A DNA stretch of 64,000 nucleotides from Aquincola tertiaricarbonis (GCF_023573145.1 NZ_CP097635.1:1984001-2048000); one strand, 5' to 3'; positions 28,112 to 37,347 are shown, counted from the first letter of the stretch. Numbers and translations are program-made. Notes: a model not told the origin generated them from the letters alone.

Positions 28112-29044
28112 ATGTCTGAAGCATCCGCCGCGCCGCAATTGGCGCTGGGCGACAACGCCGCTCGCCAGCTGGCCAATGCCACCAAGACCGCGCCGGTCCT
28201 GTCCACCATCAGCCCGCGCTGGCTGACGCACCTGCTGCAATGGCTGCCGGTGGAGGCGGGCATCTACCGCCTGAACAAGGTCAGCAACCCGAACGACGTG
28301 CTGGTGGCCTGCACCCAGCGCGACGAATCGCGCCTGCCCAGCACCTTCGTCAACTACGAAGAGCAGCCGCGCGAGTACTTCCTGAATGCCGTCAGCACCG
28401 TGCTGGACGTGCACACCCGTGTCAGCGACCTGTACAGCAGCCCGCACGACCAGATCAAGGAACAGCTGCGCCTGACGATCGAGACGATCAAGGAGCGCCA
28501 GGAAAGCGAGCTGATCAACAACCCCGACTACGGCCTGCTGGCCAGCGTGCACCCCGACCAGGTGGTGTACCCGCTGACCGGCGCGCCCACGCCCGACGAC
28601 CTGGACGAGCTGCTGAGCAAGGTGTGGAAGGAGCCCGCCTTCTTCCTGACCCACCCGCTGGCCATCGCCGCCTTCGGCCGTGAGTGCACCCGCCGCGGCG
28701 TGCCGCCGCCGACGGTGAGCCTGTTCGGCAGCCAGTTCCTGACCTGGCGCGGCCTGCCGCTGATTCCCAGCGACAAGGTGCCGGTGGCCGATGGCAAGAC
28801 CAAGATCCTGCTGCTGCGCGTGGGCGACAAGCGCCAGGGCGTAGTGGGCCTGTACCAGCCGGGCCTGGCCGGTGAACAAAGCCCGGGCCTGAGCGTGCGC
28901 TTCATGGGCATCAACCGCAACGCCATCGCTTCGTACCTGATCTCGCTGTACTGCTCGCTGGCGGTGCAGACCGACGACGCGCTGGCGGTGCTGGAAGACG
29001 TCGAGATCGGCAAGTACCACGAGTACCCCGACACCTACAAGTGA
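28112..29044 (+). CDS. srpI: family 2A encapsulin shell protein (SrpI-like)
   Basis: A 310-residue HK97-fold shell protein of the sulfur-associated encapsulin family 2A. Recognisable segments are NYEEQPREYFLNAVSTVLD, HPDQVVYPLTGAPTPDDLDE, ALAAFGREC-like AIAAFGRECTRRGVPPP, and GLPLIPSDKVPV. About 60 copies are known to form a 24-nm icosahedral shell in homologues. I chose ATG 28112 with AAGGGAG upstream; the frame is open further back without a better start. The desulfurase gene overlaps its stop, so shell and cargo are made together. The family call is strong; assembly and sulfur storage are inferred from homologues. Confidence 0.93.
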   Translation: MSEASAAPQLALGDNAARQLANATKTAPVLSTISPRWLTHLLQWLPVEAGIYRLNKVSNPNDVLVACTQRDESRLPSTFVNYEEQPREYFLNAVSTVLDVHTRVSDLYSSPHDQIKEQLRLTIETIKERQESELINNPDYGLLASVHPDQVVYPLTGAPTPDDLDELLSKVWKEPAFFLTHPLAIAAFGRECTRRGVPPPTVSLFGSQFLTWRGLPLIPSDKVPVADGKTKILLLRVGDKRQGVVGLYQPGLAGEQSPGLSVRFMGINRNAIASYLISLYCSLAVQTDDALAVLEDVEIGKYHEYPDTYK

Positions 29045-30915
29045 CCACCGGCATGAGCGTGGACACCCTTCTCGACAACGTGGCGCACCCGGTGCCGCCG
29101 CCGGGCCTGCCCGACGCGGCCACGCTGGCGCGGCTGGCGGGCGAGTTCTTCGCGGCGCTGCCGGGGGGCGCACCGTCGTTGCCGGCTTCGCTGCCCGCCG
29201 CGCCCGTGCTGGGCGCGGTCGCGTCGCCGGTCGGCCAGGCCAACCCGGCGGTGGGCGGCGTGCCGGTGCCGGCCAACGTGCAGCCTGCCGGCCTGGCGCT
29301 GCCGCCCGGCAGCCACGGCCCGGCCACGCCTTCGCTGCAGCCGCTGGGCGCCACCGCACCGGGCGCCAACCTGGTGCCCAGCTCGCCGCAGGCCCCGGCC
29401 AACGTGGCGGCGCAGGCGCCTTCGCTGCTGCCGCATGCGCAGGCGCCCAACGGCGTGCCCGACCATGCGCTGGTGGCCGCGCCGGCCTACGACGGCCGTG
29501 CCGGCAGCCAGCTGCTGGGCGTGCCCCAGTTGCCGCAGGTGCCGGCGCTGCCACTGCCCGGCCACCCTGGCCATGGCGGCTTGCCCGGTGCCGGCGTGCC
29601 GGCGCCCGCGGGTGCCACCGGCTACTACTTCATCGATGGCCCGGGCACGCGCGCACCGGCGGCTGCGGCCCCGGCGACGCCAGCCGCAACACCGGCCTTC
29701 GACGTGAACGCGGTGCGCCGTGACTTCCCCATCCTGCAGGAGCGGGTGAACGGCAAGCAGCTGGTGTGGTTCGACAACGCGGCCACCACCCACAAGCCGC
29801 AGGCGGTGATCGACCGGCTGGCGTACTTCTACGCGCACGAGAACTCCAACATCCACCGGGCGGCGCACACGCTGGCCGCCCGCGCCACCGACGCCTACGA
29901 GGGCGCGCGCGAAACCGTGCGCCGCTTCATCGGCGCCGGCAGCGTGGACGAGGTGATCTTCGTGCGGGGCACCACCGAAGGCATCAACCTGATCGCCAAG
30001 AGCTGGGGCGCCAAGCACATCGGGGCGGGCGACGAGATCATCGTCTCGCACCTGGAGCACCACGCCAACATCGTGCCCTGGCAGCAGCTGGCGGCCGAGA
30101 AGGGCGCGGTGATCCGCGTGATCCCGGTGGACGACGACGGCCAGGTCATCCTGTCTGAGTACGCCAAGCTGCTGGGCCCGCGCACCAAGCTCGTCTCGTG
30201 CACCCAGGTGTCGAATGCGCTGGGCACCGTCACGCCGGTGCAGCAGATCGTGGCCATGGCCCATGCGGCCGGCGCGCGGGCGCTGGTGGACGGCGCGCAG
30301 TCGGTCTCGCACATGCGGGTGGACGTGCGGGCGCTGGACGCCGACTTCTTCGTGTTCTCGGGCCACAAGATCTTCGGGCCCACCGGCATCGGCGCGGTGT
30401 ATGGCAAGCGCGAGGTGCTGGAGGACATGCCGCCCTGGCAGGGCGGCGGCAACATGATTGCCGACGTGACCTTCGAGCGCACCGTCTACCACGGGCCGCC
30501 CACGCGCTTCGAGGCCGGCACCGGCAACATCGCCGATGCGGTGGGCCTGGGCGCGGCGCTGCAGTATGTGGAGCGCATCGGCATCGAAGCCATCGGCGCT
30601 TATGAGCATGCGCTGCTGGACTACGCCACCCACCACATCCGGCCCATCCCCGGCGTGCGGCTGGTGGGCACCGCGGCCCACAAGGCCAGCGTGCTCAGCT
30701 TCGTGCTGGCGGGCTACAGCACCGAAGAAGTGGGCCAGGCACTGAACCAGGAAGGCATTGCGGTGCGCACCGGTCACCACTGTGCACAACCCATCCTGCG
30801 CCGCTTCGGCCTGGAAACCACGGTGCGGCCGTCACTGGCCTTCTACAACACCTGCGAAGAAGTCGACCGCATGGTGGCCGTGGTGCAGCAACTGGCCCAC
30901 CGCCGTCGGCGGTGA
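29041..30915 (+). CDS. encapsulin cargo cysteine desulfurase (SufS-like) with disordered loading domain
   Basis: A 624-residue class II cysteine desulfurase, about 220 residues longer than SufS. Residues 1-219 are Ala/Pro/Gly-rich and predicted disordered; this is the cargo-loading extension known from family 2A systems, and ends with a distinct GYYFIDGPG block. The catalytic part starts at FDVNAVRRDFPILQ. PLP-binding Lys443 lies in SGHKIFGPTG and the persulfide Cys581 in RTGHHCAQP. It converts cysteine to alanine and bound sulfur inside the shell. GTG 29041 overlaps the encapsulin stop; ATG 29053 is an alternative. A terminator hairpin follows. Confidence 0.93.
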   Translation: MTTGMSVDTLLDNVAHPVPPPGLPDAATLARLAGEFFAALPGGAPSLPASLPAAPVLGAVASPVGQANPAVGGVPVPANVQPAGLALPPGSHGPATPSLQPLGATAPGANLVPSSPQAPANVAAQAPSLLPHAQAPNGVPDHALVAAPAYDGRAGSQLLGVPQLPQVPALPLPGHPGHGGLPGAGVPAPAGATGYYFIDGPGTRAPAAAAPATPAATPAFDVNAVRRDFPILQERVNGKQLVWFDNAATTHKPQAVIDRLAYFYAHENSNIHRAAHTLAARATDAYEGARETVRRFIGAGSVDEVIFVRGTTEGINLIAKSWGAKHIGAGDEIIVSHLEHHANIVPWQQLAAEKGAVIRVIPVDDDGQVILSEYAKLLGPRTKLVSCTQVSNALGTVTPVQQIVAMAHAAGARALVDGAQSVSHMRVDVRALDADFFVFSGHKIFGPTGIGAVYGKREVLEDMPPWQGGGNMIADVTFERTVYHGPPTRFEAGTGNIADAVGLGAALQYVERIGIEAIGAYEHALLDYATHHIRPIPGVRLVGTAAHKASVLSFVLAGYSTEEVGQALNQEGIAVRTGHHCAQPILRRFGLETTVRPSLAFYNTCEEVDRMVAVVQQLAHRRRR

Positions 30916-30923
30916 ACCTGCAG

Positions 30924-30953
30924 GCCGGCGCCGGGAGGCGCCGGCGTCATTTT
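30924..30953 (+). terminator. terminator after the encapsulin operon
   Basis: GCCGGCGCC (30924-30932) pairs with GGCGCCGGC (30937-30945) around a 4-nt loop, followed by GTCATTTT. It separates the operon from the convergent toxin gene. Confidence 0.6.
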
Positions 30954-31240
30954 CGCGATCGCCAGTACCCGGGCTTGCGCCTGAACGGCGCCACCGCGAG
31001 GATGTCCAAGGCCTCGGGCGTTTCCCGATACACGATGGCGCACGGAAACGACTTCGGAAAGACCCGCCGTGTGCCTTGCTGGTGGGGACTGCCGACTTGC
31101 GGCATCGACTCTGCCAGGCGCACGGCCGCTTCGACTGGGGTCAGAAAGCGCAGCCCCAACCCTGGGCTGCGCTCTTCGTAGTACAGGCTCTGCGCTTCCA
31201 ACTCCGCCAGCGCTTCGGGGTGAAAGCGGGCGGGCTTCAC
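30947..31240 (-). CDS. ParE/RelE-family toxin
   Basis: A 97-residue toxin with the usual fold cues: FHPEALAELEAQSLYYEERSPGLG at the start, then RRVFPKSFPCAIVYRE and ILAVAPFRRKPGYW. Toxins of this superfamily hit gyrase or ribosome-bound mRNA; which one cannot be told. ATG overlaps the antitoxin stop by 4 bp. The pair is convergent with the encapsulin operon. Confidence 0.85.
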   Translation of the reverse strand: MKPARFHPEALAELEAQSLYYEERSPGLGLRFLTPVEAAVRLAESMPQVGSPHQQGTRRVFPKSFPCAIVYRETPEALDILAVAPFRRKPGYWRSRK

Positions 31241-31467
31241 GGTCTCAGTTGAGCGCGGACGCGGGCGAACGCCTGATCTGCCGGAATCGCTTCCACAGCG
31301 CCAGTCTCCAGATCGGCGATACGGCGACGCAGCTCATCGCTCCAGGCCGTATCAACGTCGGACTCGGCCGGGTCAAGGCTGGCCAGCAACGCCTCGGCCA
31401 GCCGGGCCCGGTCCTCGGGCGGCAGGGATTGGGCTTGGGCGGAAAGTTCAGCAACGAGGTCGGTCAT
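31237..31467 (-). CDS. antitoxin, putative addiction-module component
   Basis: A 76-residue protein of the 'putative addiction module component' family (PF09720 type): LVAELSAQAQSLPPEDRARL, then LLASLDPAES and WSDELRRRI. It would neutralise the toxin encoded next and repress the pair. First gene of a two-gene operon. Confidence 0.85.
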   Translation of the reverse strand: MTDLVAELSAQAQSLPPEDRARLAEALLASLDPAESDVDTAWSDELRRRIADLETGAVEAIPADQAFARVRAQLRP

Positions 31468-31532
31468 GGCAACTCCCGGGTGGGCGTTGCCAGTCTAAGC
31501 CTGCTCGACCGGACGATGCATGCTGGGGGCCG

Positions 31533-32348
31533 TTAGAACGCCGGCACCATCGACCCGCTGAACTGGCTTTCCACCAGCTGGCGCACTTCGGGCGACTGGA
31601 AGGCCTTGAGCAGCTTGGGCACCCAGGGCTTGTCCTTGTCGGCGGTGCGCACCACCAGCAGGTTGGCGTAGGGGCTTTGCGCCGCTTCGATGGCGATGGC
31701 GTCACGGGTGGGCACCAGGCCGGCCTGCAGCGCGTAGTTGGTGTTGATGGCCGCGGCGTCCAGGTCGTCCAGCGAGCGGGGCAACTGCGCCGCTTCCACC
31801 TGCACGATCTGCAGCTTCTTGGGGTTGGCCACCACCTCGGCCACGGTGGCGCTGATGCCGGCCGTGGGCTTGAGCTGGATGACGCCGGCCTTTTGCAGCA
31901 GCTGCAGCGCGCGGCCGCTGTTGGACGGGTCGTTCTGGATGCCCACCTTGGCGCCGGCCGGCAGGTCGGTCAGCGACTTGTAGCGCTTGGAATAAAAGCC
32001 CATCGGGAAGGTGACCGTCGCCCCCACCGCGGTGAGCTTGTAGCCGCGGGCCTGGATCTGCGTGTCCAGGAAGGGCTTGTGCTGGTAGCTGTTGGCCTCC
32101 ACGTCGCCGGCATCGAGGGCGGCGTTGGGCTGGATGTAGTCCTGGAACTCGACGATCTTGAGCACCAGGCCGTCGCGCGCTGCCACCTTCCTGGCCACCT
32201 CGGCGATCTGCGCGTGCGGGCCGGCGGTGACGGCGATGCGCACCGTGGTGTCCTGCGCATGGGCGGTGCCGGTGGCAGCCATGGCGGCGATCATGGCCGA
32301 CGCCAGGCCGCCCAGCAGCAGACGTCGCTGCGTGGTCTTGGTCTTCAT
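31533..32348 (-). CDS. MetQ/NlpA-family substrate-binding protein (second copy)
   Basis: A 271-residue periplasmic binding protein. I start at ATG 32348 (AAGAAG upstream), which gives a twin-Arg-less signal peptide cleaved near AHA (residue 31). VEFQDYIQPNAALDAGDVEANSYQHKPFL in two parts is typical MetQ wording; there is no lipobox. It ends a mosaic operon of Met-type and Ssu-type transporter genes, so it may bind methionine-related or other organosulfur compounds rather than methionine itself. Confidence 0.85.
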   Translation of the reverse strand: MKTKTTQRRLLLGGLASAMIAAMAATGTAHAQDTTVRIAVTAGPHAQIAEVARKVAARDGLVLKIVEFQDYIQPNAALDAGDVEANSYQHKPFLDTQIQARGYKLTAVGATVTFPMGFYSKRYKSLTDLPAGAKVGIQNDPSNSGRALQLLQKAGVIQLKPTAGISATVAEVVANPKKLQIVQVEAAQLPRSLDDLDAAAINTNYALQAGLVPTRDAIAIEAAQSPYANLLVVRTADKDKPWVPKLLKAFQSPEVRQLVESQFSGSMVPAF

Positions 32349-32397
32349 GTCTTCTTGCTTGCGGGTTGGGAAAGGGAAGGGACAGCGGGCGCAGTGA

Positions 32398-33138
32398 TCA
32401 CAGCGCATGCGCGGCGTGCAGCGCGTGCCGCACGGCGCGGGCGGCGTCGGCCACGCCGGGGGTATCGGCCTCGCGCGGGTGGGGCAGGGCCACCGGCAGC
32501 TGGGCGGCGATGCGGCCGGGGTCGGCTTCGAACACCAGCACGCGGTCGGCCAGGGTCACGGCCTCGTCGATGTCGTGGGTGACCAGCAGCACCGTGATGC
32601 CATGGGCCTGCGCCACCCGGCGCAGCAGCGCCTGCAGCCGCAGCCGGGTGAAGGCATCGACCGCGGAGAAGGGTTCGTCCAGCAGCAGCAGCCGGGGTTG
32701 CACGAAGAGGCCGCGGGCGATGGCCACCCGCTGGGCCTGCCCGCCCGACAGCTGCTTGGGCAGGCGGTCGGCCAGGCCGGCCAGGCCCACTTCTTCGAGC
32801 AGCGCTTCCACCCGCGGGCGCTGGCTGCGCGCCGCGTCGTCGTCGAAGGCCACGTTGCCGGCCACCGTCAGCCAGGGGAACAGCCGCGGCTCCTGGAACA
32901 CGAAGCGGATGTCGCGCGTGGGCGCGGTGACGGGCATGCCTGCCAGCAGCACACGGCCCTGGTAGTCGCGGTCCAGGCCGGCGACGATGCGCAGCAGCGT
33001 GCTCTTGCCGCAGCCGCTGGCGCCCACCAGGGCCACGCATTCACCGGCCTGCAGCTGCAGCGACACGTCCTGCAGCACGGTGCGCGGGCCGAAGGCTTTG
33101 CGCTGCACCTGCAGGCTCAGCAGAGGGGGCTGGCTCAT
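32398..33138 (-). CDS. Ssu/Tau-type ABC transporter, ATP-binding protein
   Basis: A 246-residue ABC ATPase: Walker A GASGCGKS (39-46), Q-loop FVFQEPRLFPW, signature LSGGQ, Walker B LLLLDEP, H-loop VTHDIDEAV. ATG 33138 overlaps the permease stop by 4 bp. It drives the SsuA-like/SsuC-like importer encoded upstream in the same operon. Confidence 0.9.
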   Translation of the reverse strand: MSQPPLLSLQVQRKAFGPRTVLQDVSLQLQAGECVALVGASGCGKSTLLRIVAGLDRDYQGRVLLAGMPVTAPTRDIRFVFQEPRLFPWLTVAGNVAFDDDAARSQRPRVEALLEEVGLAGLADRLPKQLSGGQAQRVAIARGLFVQPRLLLLDEPFSAVDAFTRLRLQALLRRVAQAHGITVLLVTHDIDEAVTLADRVLVFEADPGRIAAQLPVALPHPREADTPGVADAARAVRHALHAAHAL

Positions 33139-33998
33139 CGGCGCGTCTCCAGCGTGTCGCGCCAGGCCAGCCAGCGGCGTTCCAGCGTCTGCATGGCGGT
33201 GTCGCTGAGCTTGCCCAGCAGGGCCAGCAGCACGATGGCGGCCAGCACCACGTCGGCACGGCCGGTTTCGCGGCCGTCGGTCAGCAGGTAGCCCAGGCCG
33301 CGGGTGGCGGCGATCAGCTCGGCCGCCACCATGAACATCCACGCCAGGCTGAGGCCGTTGCGCAGGCCGGTGAGCACCGTGGGCAGCGCGGCCGGCAGCA
33401 GCACCCGGCGCACCAGCGCGGCAGGCCGCAGGCCGGCCAGCTCGGCCACTTCCACCAGCTTGCGGTCGACGTCGCGAAAGCCCGACGACACGCCCATGTA
33501 CACCGGGAAGAAGGCGCCGATGGCGATCAAGGTGAGCTTGGGTGCTTCGTCGATGCCCAGCCACAGCAGCAGCAAGGGCACCCACGCCAGCGAAGGGATG
33601 GCGCGCAGCGCCTGGAAGCTGGGGTCCAGCAACGCGGCGGCCCGGCGGTTGAGCCCCACCAGCGCGCCGACCACGATGGCCAGCAGCGCGCCGATGGCAA
33701 AGCCGGCGGCCACGCGGGTGCTGCTGGCCAGCAGGTGGCCCGCCAGTTCACCGCCCTGGGCCAGCTGCGCCAGCGTGCGTGCGATCTCGCTGGGCGGTGG
33801 CAGCAGGTGCGGCGGCACCCAGCCCAGCCGGGCCGAGGCTTCCAGCAGCGCCAAGGCCAGTGCCGGCAGCAGCAGGCCCCAGGCGGCGCGGGGGCCGGGG
33901 TTTGAAGCCGGTGCCAACGGCGCCGGCGTAGCTGGCTCGGCCGGTGCAGGCCGTTGGCCCGCCCGCGCCGACAGCGGCGGATGCAGCGCGTCCGTCAT
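33135..33998 (-). CDS. Ssu-type ABC transporter, permease
   Basis: A 287-residue permease with six to seven helices; the EAA loop is in EVAELAGLRPAALVRRVLLPAALP (two parts). About 40 N-terminal Pro/Ala-rich residues precede the first helix. I start at ATG 33998, just after the binding-protein gene; the open frame upstream is antisense-free but lies inside that gene. Confidence 0.9.
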   Translation of the reverse strand: MTDALHPPLSARAGQRPAPAEPATPAPLAPASNPGPRAAWGLLLPALALALLEASARLGWVPPHLLPPPSEIARTLAQLAQGGELAGHLLASSTRVAAGFAIGALLAIVVGALVGLNRRAAALLDPSFQALRAIPSLAWVPLLLLWLGIDEAPKLTLIAIGAFFPVYMGVSSGFRDVDRKLVEVAELAGLRPAALVRRVLLPAALPTVLTGLRNGLSLAWMFMVAAELIAATRGLGYLLTDGRETGRADVVLAAIVLLALLGKLSDTAMQTLERRWLAWRDTLETRR

Positions 33999-34011
33999 GC
34001 GGCTTGCTCCG

Positions 34012-34998
34012 TCAGCCGGTGCTGCCCAGCAGCCCGCGGGCGAACTGCGTGTCCACCAGCGCGGTGATGGTGCGCGGCAGGTCGGTGCCGGGCTTGACCA
34101 GCTGCTCGTCCAGCAGGATGGGGGCGGCCGCACGCAGCGCGTCCACGTGCTCGGCCGAGGGTTGCGGGTTGCTCAGGTCGGTGCGCAGCTTCAGCTGCAG
34201 CAGCGCCACCTGCAGGCTGACCTTGGCTTCTTCCGACAGGATCTTGGCGGCTTCGGTGGTGTTGCCGATGATCCACTTGCGCGCCCGTTCATAACCGGCG
34301 ATCACGCGGCGCAGGGCCTCGGGGTGGCGCTGCTGGAAGTCTTCGCGCACGTTCAGGAAGCCGTAGGTGTTGAAGGCCACGTGGCGGTAGATCAGGCGCG
34401 AGCCGGCGTCCAGTTCGCTGGCGGCCATCAGCGGGTCCAGGCCGGCCCAGGCGTCCACCCGGCCCTGCTCCAGCGCCACACGGCCGTCGGCATGCTGCAG
34501 CGCCACGTGCTCGATGTCGCCGCGCTTGAGCTGCGCCACCTTCAGCGCGCGCAACAAGAACAGGTAGGGGTCGGTGCCCTTGGTGGCCGCCACCTTCTTG
34601 CCCTTGAGGTCGGCCAGGCTGCGGATGGGCGAATCTCGCCGCACCACCAGCGCCGTCCATTCGGGCCGCGAGAAGATGTACGGCGTGCGGATCGGGTTGC
34701 CGTTGGCCTTGGCCAGCAGCGCCGCCAGGCCGGCGCTGGAGCCGATGTCGATGCTGCCGCTGTTGAGGTATTCCAGCGCCCGGTTGCTGCCGGCGCTGAG
34801 CACCCATTTCACGGCGGTGCCGTCACGGCCGAAGTCTTCTTCCAGCCAGCCGAAGCGCCGCAGCACCAGGCTGGCAGGCGAGTAGTAGGCGTAGTCCAGC
34901 CGCAGTTCTTTGGGCGCTTCGGCCGCGCGCAACAGGCCGGGCAGGGCCAGCAGGCCGGCGCTGGCCGCGCCGGAGCGCAACAGGTGACGCCGCTTCAT
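34012..34998 (-). CDS. aliphatic-sulfonate-type substrate-binding protein
   Basis: A 328-residue SsuA-family protein. MKRRHLLRSG is a Tat-like start and the signal ends near LLRAAEA. LDYAYYSPASLVLRRFGWLEE and RDSPIRSLADLKGKKVAATKGTDP are family segments. The start overlaps the end of the upstream MetQ-like gene by 4 bp. The nitrogen-terminal AYYSP motif resembles SsuA proteins near sulfone/DBT-type enzymes, but the ligand is unknown. Confidence 0.85.
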   Translation of the reverse strand: MKRRHLLRSGAASAGLLALPGLLRAAEAPKELRLDYAYYSPASLVLRRFGWLEEDFGRDGTAVKWVLSAGSNRALEYLNSGSIDIGSSAGLAALLAKANGNPIRTPYIFSRPEWTALVVRRDSPIRSLADLKGKKVAATKGTDPYLFLLRALKVAQLKRGDIEHVALQHADGRVALEQGRVDAWAGLDPLMAASELDAGSRLIYRHVAFNTYGFLNVREDFQQRHPEALRRVIAGYERARKWIIGNTTEAAKILSEEAKVSLQVALLQLKLRTDLSNPQPSAEHVDALRAAAPILLDEQLVKPGTDLPRTITALVDTQFARGLLGSTG

Positions 34999-35837
34999 TT
35001 GGCCGCTCCCGACAGCAGGGCCTGTTGATAGTCGGGCGGCACGAAGCCGGCGAACTTCTGCTGCGTCACCGCCAGGAACTCGCGGGAGCGGTAGGCCTCG
35101 GCGATGTCCTTGACCCAGGGCTTGTCCTTGTCCTCGGTGCGGATGGCCACCAGGTTCTGGTAGGTGGGGCCCGTCTTTTCCAGCGCCAGTGCCTCGGTGA
35201 GCTTGAGGCCCGAGGCCAGCGCGAAGTTGCCGTTGACGAAGCTGTAGTCGGTGTCGTCCAGGCTGCGGGGCAGCTGCGCCGCCTCGATGGGCACCAGCTT
35301 GAGCTTCTTCGGGTTCTGGGCCACGTCCTTCTCGCTGGCGCGGATGGGGTCATAGCCTTCGCGCAGCTTCAGCCAGCCGATCTCCTGCAGCACCAGCAGC
35401 GCCCGCGCCGCATTGGTGGGGTCGTTGGGCAGGGCCACGGTGGCGCCTTCCTTCACGTCCAGCGTCTTGTGCTTCTTGCTGTAGAAGGCGATGGGCGCGG
35501 TGGGCACCTTCAGCAGCTCGGTCAGCGCCAGCTTGTTCTCGGTGGCGAACTTGGTGAGGTAGACGATGTGCTGGAAGGCGTTGGCATCCAGCGCACCCTG
35601 TGCCAGCGCGAAGTTGGGCTGGATGTAGTCGTTGAACTCCACCACCTTGACGCGGTAGCCCTTCTTCTCGAGCAGCGGCTTGATGCCCAGCTTGATCTGG
35701 TCGGCATAAGGCCCGGCCGTGGCGCCGAAGACCAGTTCCTTCTTGTCCTGCGCCTGGGCGGGCGACAGCGCGGCGGCCAGCGCCAGGCCGGCGGTAAGGG
35801 CGAACGAAGCGACGAGGTCGCGGCGGGTGTACGTCAT
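34995..35837 (-). CDS. metQ: MetQ/NlpA-family substrate-binding protein
   Basis: A 280-residue periplasmic protein with signal peptide to about residue 29 (SPAQAQ). VKVVEFNDYIQPNFALAQGALDANAFQH is the MetQ hallmark (given here as family wording in two halves VKVVEFNDYIQPNFALAQ and GALDANAFQH). With MetI and MetN upstream it forms a complete methionine-type importer. In this context the cargo may be a methionine derivative or sulfone-like compound. Confidence 0.85.
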   Translation of the reverse strand: MTYTRRDLVASFALTAGLALAAALSPAQAQDKKELVFGATAGPYADQIKLGIKPLLEKKGYRVKVVEFNDYIQPNFALAQGALDANAFQHIVYLTKFATENKLALTELLKVPTAPIAFYSKKHKTLDVKEGATVALPNDPTNAARALLVLQEIGWLKLREGYDPIRASEKDVAQNPKKLKLVPIEAAQLPRSLDDTDYSFVNGNFALASGLKLTEALALEKTGPTYQNLVAIRTEDKDKPWVKDIAEAYRSREFLAVTQQKFAGFVPPDYQQALLSGAAK

Positions 35838-35873
35838 GCTGACATCCTTGACTTGATCAACCAGTTTTCTTGT

Positions 35874-36536
35874 TCAGCGCTTGTCCAGCCGGCGCGCCAG
35901 TGCGTTGCCGCTGAACTGGATGGCCTGCACCAGCACCACCAGGATGGCGACGGTGAGCACCATCACGTCGGTCTGGAAGCGGTAGTAGCCGTAGCGGATG
36001 GCCAGGTCACCGATGCCGCCGCCGCCCACCACACCGGCCACCGCCGAGTACGAGAGGAAGCTGATGGCCAGCACCGTGAGGGCCAGCACCAGGCCGGAGC
36101 GCGCTTCCACCAGCAGCACCCGGGCCACGATCTGCAGGTCCGACGCTCCCATCGCATGGGCGGCTTCGATCACGCCGCGCGGCACTTCGCGCAGGTTCTG
36201 CTCCACCAGCCGCGCGAAGTAGGGGATGGCCGCGAACGACAGCGGCACCGCAGCCGCCACCGGCCCGATGGAGCTGCCGGCGATCACCCGCGTGATGGGT
36301 ACCAGCGCCACCAGCAGGATGATGAACGGGAAGGAACGCACCGTGTTCACCAGCCAACTCACCACGGTGAACAGCGCGCGGTTCTCCAGCGTCTGCCCCG
36401 GGCTGAGCAGGAACAGCCAGATGCCCAGCGGCCCGCCGATCAACACCGCGGCGCTGAGGCCGATGCCCAGCATCAGAAAGGTTTGCCCGATGGCGGTCCA
36501 CAGCTCGGGCAGGATGGCGGCGATGTTCTCAGGCAT
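35874..36536 (-). CDS. metI: methionine-type ABC transporter, permease
   Basis: A 220-residue permease with five helices, the MetI size. The EAA loop reads EAAHAMGASDLQIVARVLL and the C-terminal part has AVAGVVGGGGIGDLAIRYGY. ATG 36536 overlaps the end of metN by 8 bp. Works with MetN and a MetQ-type binding protein. Confidence 0.92.
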   Translation of the reverse strand: MPENIAAILPELWTAIGQTFLMLGIGLSAAVLIGGPLGIWLFLLSPGQTLENRALFTVVSWLVNTVRSFPFIILLVALVPITRVIAGSSIGPVAAAVPLSFAAIPYFARLVEQNLREVPRGVIEAAHAMGASDLQIVARVLLVEARSGLVLALTVLAISFLSYSAVAGVVGGGGIGDLAIRYGYYRFQTDVMVLTVAILVVLVQAIQFSGNALARRLDKR

Positions 36537-37347
36537 AGGCGGCCTCCAGGCGGTCGAGGTCGTTGCGGGTTTCCGGGCTGGCCCTGAGCCGCACCAGGTC
36601 GCGGCCCAGGCGGGTGATGGGCAGGCGGCTGGTGTCGTCCACCGCAAAGCGCTCGGCGATGCGGCCTTCCTCCACCACGGCCACGTGGCGGCACAGCGAG
36701 GTCACCACCGGCAGCTCATGGGTGACGATGACGATGGTGACGCCCAGCTTGGCGTTGATGTCGCGCAGCGTGGCCAGCAGCGATTCGGTGGTCTCGGCGT
36801 CCAGCGCCGAGGTAGGCTCGTCGCACAGCAGCACGTCGGGCTGCGGCGCCAGCGCGCGGGCGATGGCCACGCGCTGCTTCTGCCCGCCCGACAGCTGGGC
36901 CGGGTGGCTGTGCAGCTTGTCGGCAATGCCCACCAGCTGCAGGCACTCACGCACCCGCGCATCGATCTGGGCCGCAGTGTCGCCGCCGTGGATGCGCAGC
37001 GGAAAGGCCACGTTGTCGAACACGCTGGCGTTCTGCAGCAGGTTGAACTGCTGGAAGATCATGCCGATGTTCTGCCGTGCCTCGCGCAGCTCGCGCTTGC
37101 CCAGCGCGGTCAGCTCACGGCCGGCCACGAACACGCGGCCCTGGTCGGGCCGCTCCAGCAGGTTGACCAGGCGCAGCAGCGTGGACTTGCCGGCGCCGCT
37201 CTTGCCGACGAGGCCGAACACGTCGCCGCGCGGGATGTCGAGCGAGGTGGCTTGCACCGCATCGAAGTGTCGGCCATCAGGCAGCTTGAAGCGCTTGCTG
37301 ACGTTGTCCAGCCGGATCAACGGCAGTTCTTGTGGTGGGGCGGTCAT
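36529..37347 (-). CDS. metN: methionine-type ABC transporter, ATP-binding protein
   Basis: A 272-residue ATPase: Walker A GKSGAGKS (48-55), Q-loop MIFQQFNLL, signature LSGGQ, Walker B VLLCDEPTSALD, H-loop IVTHELPVV. The protein is shorter than E. coli MetN (343) and its C-terminal ACT-like regulatory domain is largely missing, so feedback inhibition by methionine is probably absent. It lies 44 bp after the DszC-like gene. Confidence 0.9.
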   Translation of the reverse strand: MTAPPQELPLIRLDNVSKRFKLPDGRHFDAVQATSLDIPRGDVFGLVGKSGAGKSTLLRLVNLLERPDQGRVFVAGRELTALGKRELREARQNIGMIFQQFNLLQNASVFDNVAFPLRIHGGDTAAQIDARVRECLQLVGIADKLHSHPAQLSGGQKQRVAIARALAPQPDVLLCDEPTSALDAETTESLLATLRDINAKLGVTIVIVTHELPVVTSLCRHVAVVEEGRIAERFAVDDTSRLPITRLGRDLVRLRASPETRNDLDRLEAAYA

